From Bacillota bacterium (GTDB lineage: Bacteria > Bacillota > Sulfobacillia > Sulfobacillales > Sulfobacillaceae): 8,312 nucleotides of DNA. Positions 6,809 to 8,312 of this stretch are shown here, one piece after another. The notes under the pieces were generated by a model. That model was not told where the DNA came from. It did no database searches and saw only the letters and a list, made by a program, of their open reading frames with translations. Numbering within the stretch: the first letter of the stretch is position 1; the number at the start of each line of letters is the position of its first letter. The stretch is from assembly GCA_021820675.1 (NCBI GenBank), contig JAKADI010000051.1:1-8312 (forward strand). The letters run 5' to 3'. The translations under genes and the position numbers were made by a program.

Positions 6809-7501
6809 ATGTACGTCAGTAGCTATGACCGTTCACTTGAACAAATTATCCAGCGGGTGAATCACCTCGCTGATGACGTCTACCGCATGTTAGCCCAAAG
6901 CCTAGAGTCCCTTTATCATCAGAACAAACCGATGGCTCGAACTGTCCTGGATCACGACGATTATGTCGATGATGAAACCAATGCCATCGAAGAAGATTCA
7001 CTCCTGCTCATTTCGTTACAGCAACCGCGGCAAAAAGACTTGCGGATTCTCGCAGCCGCATTGCGCAACGTACGCGATTTAGAGCGCATTGCGGACTACG
7101 CTTGCGACATTGCCGAAGTTACGGAAATCCTGGCCCATAACCCCTACTTTAAACCCCTCATCGATATCCCTCTTTTAGGAGCGATAACCTTGGACATGCT
7201 AAAATTGGCCGCTCAGGCCGTCAACACGCATGACACGGAGTTGGCGCGGGATGTCTATCATCAAGATGATACGGTCGACAATCTCTATATCCGATTACAT
7301 GGCGAATTGATGGAGGCCATGCGCCAGCAGGCCACGATCGTTGAACAAGCGAGCTATCTGTCTTTGGTGGCTCGATACCTCGAGCGCATCGCCGATCATG
7401 CCGTGAATATTGCCGAAATGACGGTATTTGTAGAAAATGGGAACCGCCGTCCGTTTCGTCGTTCCCCGCTTCCGTCGGGACATTCTACCGAAGATCAGTA
7501 A
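6809..7501 (+). CDS. phoU: PhoU-family phosphate uptake regulator
   Basis: PhoU proteins are cytoplasmic helical-bundle, metal-binding proteins that restrain phosphate uptake and Pho signalling when phosphate is plentiful. The 230 residues have the classic two-repeat design: RDLERIADYACDIAE at 89-103 and RYLERIADHAVNIAE at 189-203, exactly 100 residues apart. Each carries the E/DxxxRxxD metal-site pattern. Length is normal for the family (about 215-240); the last 20 residues are a basic, probably disordered tail. AGAGG at 6796-6800 lies 8 bases before the ATG. The next gene, a Na/Pi-type carrier, begins 16 bases after the stop, so the two are surely co-transcribed. No pst ABC transporter genes are in view. 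The likely role is control of that carrier, which is an inference from the gene order. Confidence 0.95.
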   Translation: MYVSSYDRSLEQIIQRVNHLADDVYRMLAQSLESLYHQNKPMARTVLDHDDYVDDETNAIEEDSLLLISLQQPRQKDLRILAAALRNVRDLERIADYACDIAEVTEILAHNPYFKPLIDIPLLGAITLDMLKLAAQAVNTHDTELARDVYHQDDTVDNLYIRLHGELMEAMRQQATIVEQASYLSLVARYLERIADHAVNIAEMTVFVENGNRRPFRRSPLPSGHSTEDQ

Positions 7502-7517
7502 ATCAAGGAGCAGAACC

Positions 7518-8312
7518 ATGACCCAAAGCTGGCTGGCATTAGTCGGAGGAATGGCCCTTTTTACATTTGGGCTCTCTCAAACCAGTGACAGTCTCCGTCG
7601 TCTTACCGCAACCTGGCTCAAGTCGCTGTTACTGGTCATGACCAAGAACCCTCTCGGTTCATTGGTTCTTGGCGTCACCACCACCTTGCTCGCCGGATCG
7701 TCGAGCGCTATTACCGTTTTGGTGGTCAGTTTTGTCAGCGCGGGCCTTTTAGAATTGAGACAAGCCCTGGAAGTCATCCTCGGTGCCGCCATTGGCACGA
7801 CCTTGACGGTGCAATTAATTTCCTTTGATTTTATTCGTTATGCCCCTATTTTGGTGTTTGTCGGGGTCGTCATCATGATTATTCAGCACGGGAAGGAGCA
7901 TGCGTCGCTGGGGTCTTTGACGTTGGGTTTTGGTCTGATCTTTTATGGCATGATGGTGATGATCGGGGCCGTTCATCAATTAGCGACCCAACCCGGGGTA
8001 CGTGGAGCCTTGGCGTTTTTGAACCAGAACAGTATTGTTACGTACATCATCATTCTCATTTTCACCGCCCTTATTCAAAATTCTGCCACGATCATTGCCT
8101 TAGCCATCACCTTTCGTCTCCATGGCCTTATTAGTCTGCCGACGGGCCTGGTTGTGGTCTTCGCGGCCAATGTCGGCTCCACCGCAGCCGCCATGTATAG
8201 CGCTTGGCTAGGGGGTTCTCGTAGCGCCAAACGTACCGCCACGGCCTACTTCTTAATGAAATTTTCTCTGTCGTTGCTCGCTTTGCTCGCCTTAGCGGGA
8301 TTCGAACGGATC
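7518..8312 (+). CDS. Na+/phosphate cotransporter family protein, N-terminal part (runs off the window)
   Basis: The open frame continues through the right edge; 265 residues are visible. It is strongly hydrophobic and shows the inverted-repeat design of the Na/Pi cotransporter (NptA/YjbB, SLC34-like) family. Repeat 1 has LAGSSSAITVLVVSFVSAGLL (58-78) and then GAAIGTT (89-95). Repeat 2 has ALIQNSATIIALAI (184-197) and then FAANVGST (215-222). It should carry phosphate, probably with sodium, across the cytoplasmic membrane. The QSSS-type motifs are altered: the Gln of the first is Gly (GSSSA) and the second reads QNSA. AAGGAG lies 7 bases before the ATG. Some relatives carry a C-terminal PhoU domain; here phoU is the separate upstream gene, and whether a second PhoU domain follows is not visible. 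Family assignment is strong, ion and substrate are inferred. Confidence 0.9.
   Translation, partial: MTQSWLALVGGMALFTFGLSQTSDSLRRLTATWLKSLLLVMTKNPLGSLVLGVTTTLLAGSSSAITVLVVSFVSAGLLELRQALEVILGAAIGTTLTVQLISFDFIRYAPILVFVGVVIMIIQHGKEHASLGSLTLGFGLIFYGMMVMIGAVHQLATQPGVRGALAFLNQNSIVTYIIILIFTALIQNSATIIALAITFRLHGLISLPTGLVVVFAANVGSTAAAMYSAWLGGSRSAKRTATAYFLMKFSLSLLALLALAGFERI

Noticed and set aside
6634..6822. A 62-codon plus-strand open frame just before phoU
   Set aside because: It runs over the phoU -10, ribosome site and start codon in another frame and has no protein-like features.

Overview
The window looks like chromosomal DNA from an endospore-forming member of the Bacillota. The main evidence is a full spoIIE directly upstream of tilS, a pairing related to the Bacillus subtilis spoIIE-yabS-yabT-tilS-hpt-ftsH region. 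By eye, base composition is intermediate, Shine-Dalgarno sites are strong (AAGGAGG) and GTG starts are used. A Sulfobacillus-like organism would fit, but this is an impression from protein style and has not been tested.

Layout. Five genes lie on the minus strand, in transcription order: manC (6476-5430), galU (5354-4455), spoIIE (4169-2010, start corrected here), tilS (1917-556) and a transporter of the major facilitator type that runs off the left edge (384-1). Two genes lie on the plus strand: phoU (6809-7501) and a Na+/phosphate cotransporter-like gene that runs off the right edge (7518-8312). The divergent manC/phoU intergenic region (6477-6808) carries candidate promoters for both directions. 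The 285-base galU-spoIIE gap holds a possible galU terminator, a perfect 13-bp inverted repeat and a Spo0A-box-like site.

How the genes work together. ManC and GalU make GDP-mannose and UDP-glucose, the activated sugars for surface or extracellular polysaccharide. SpoIIE is the membrane-bound PP2C phosphatase that activates sigma-F in the forespore. TilS makes the lysidine that lets one tRNA-Ile read AUA codons. PhoU and the Na/Pi-type carrier form a small phosphate uptake and control unit.

I found no clear sign of a previously undescribed system, mobile element, CRISPR array or RNA gene. Most of the window is recognisable housekeeping and sporulation DNA. The points most worth a second look are the inverted repeat in the spoIIE leader, the palindrome inside the candidate manC promoter, the altered QSSS-type motifs in the phosphate carrier, and the rearranged neighbourhood of tilS.
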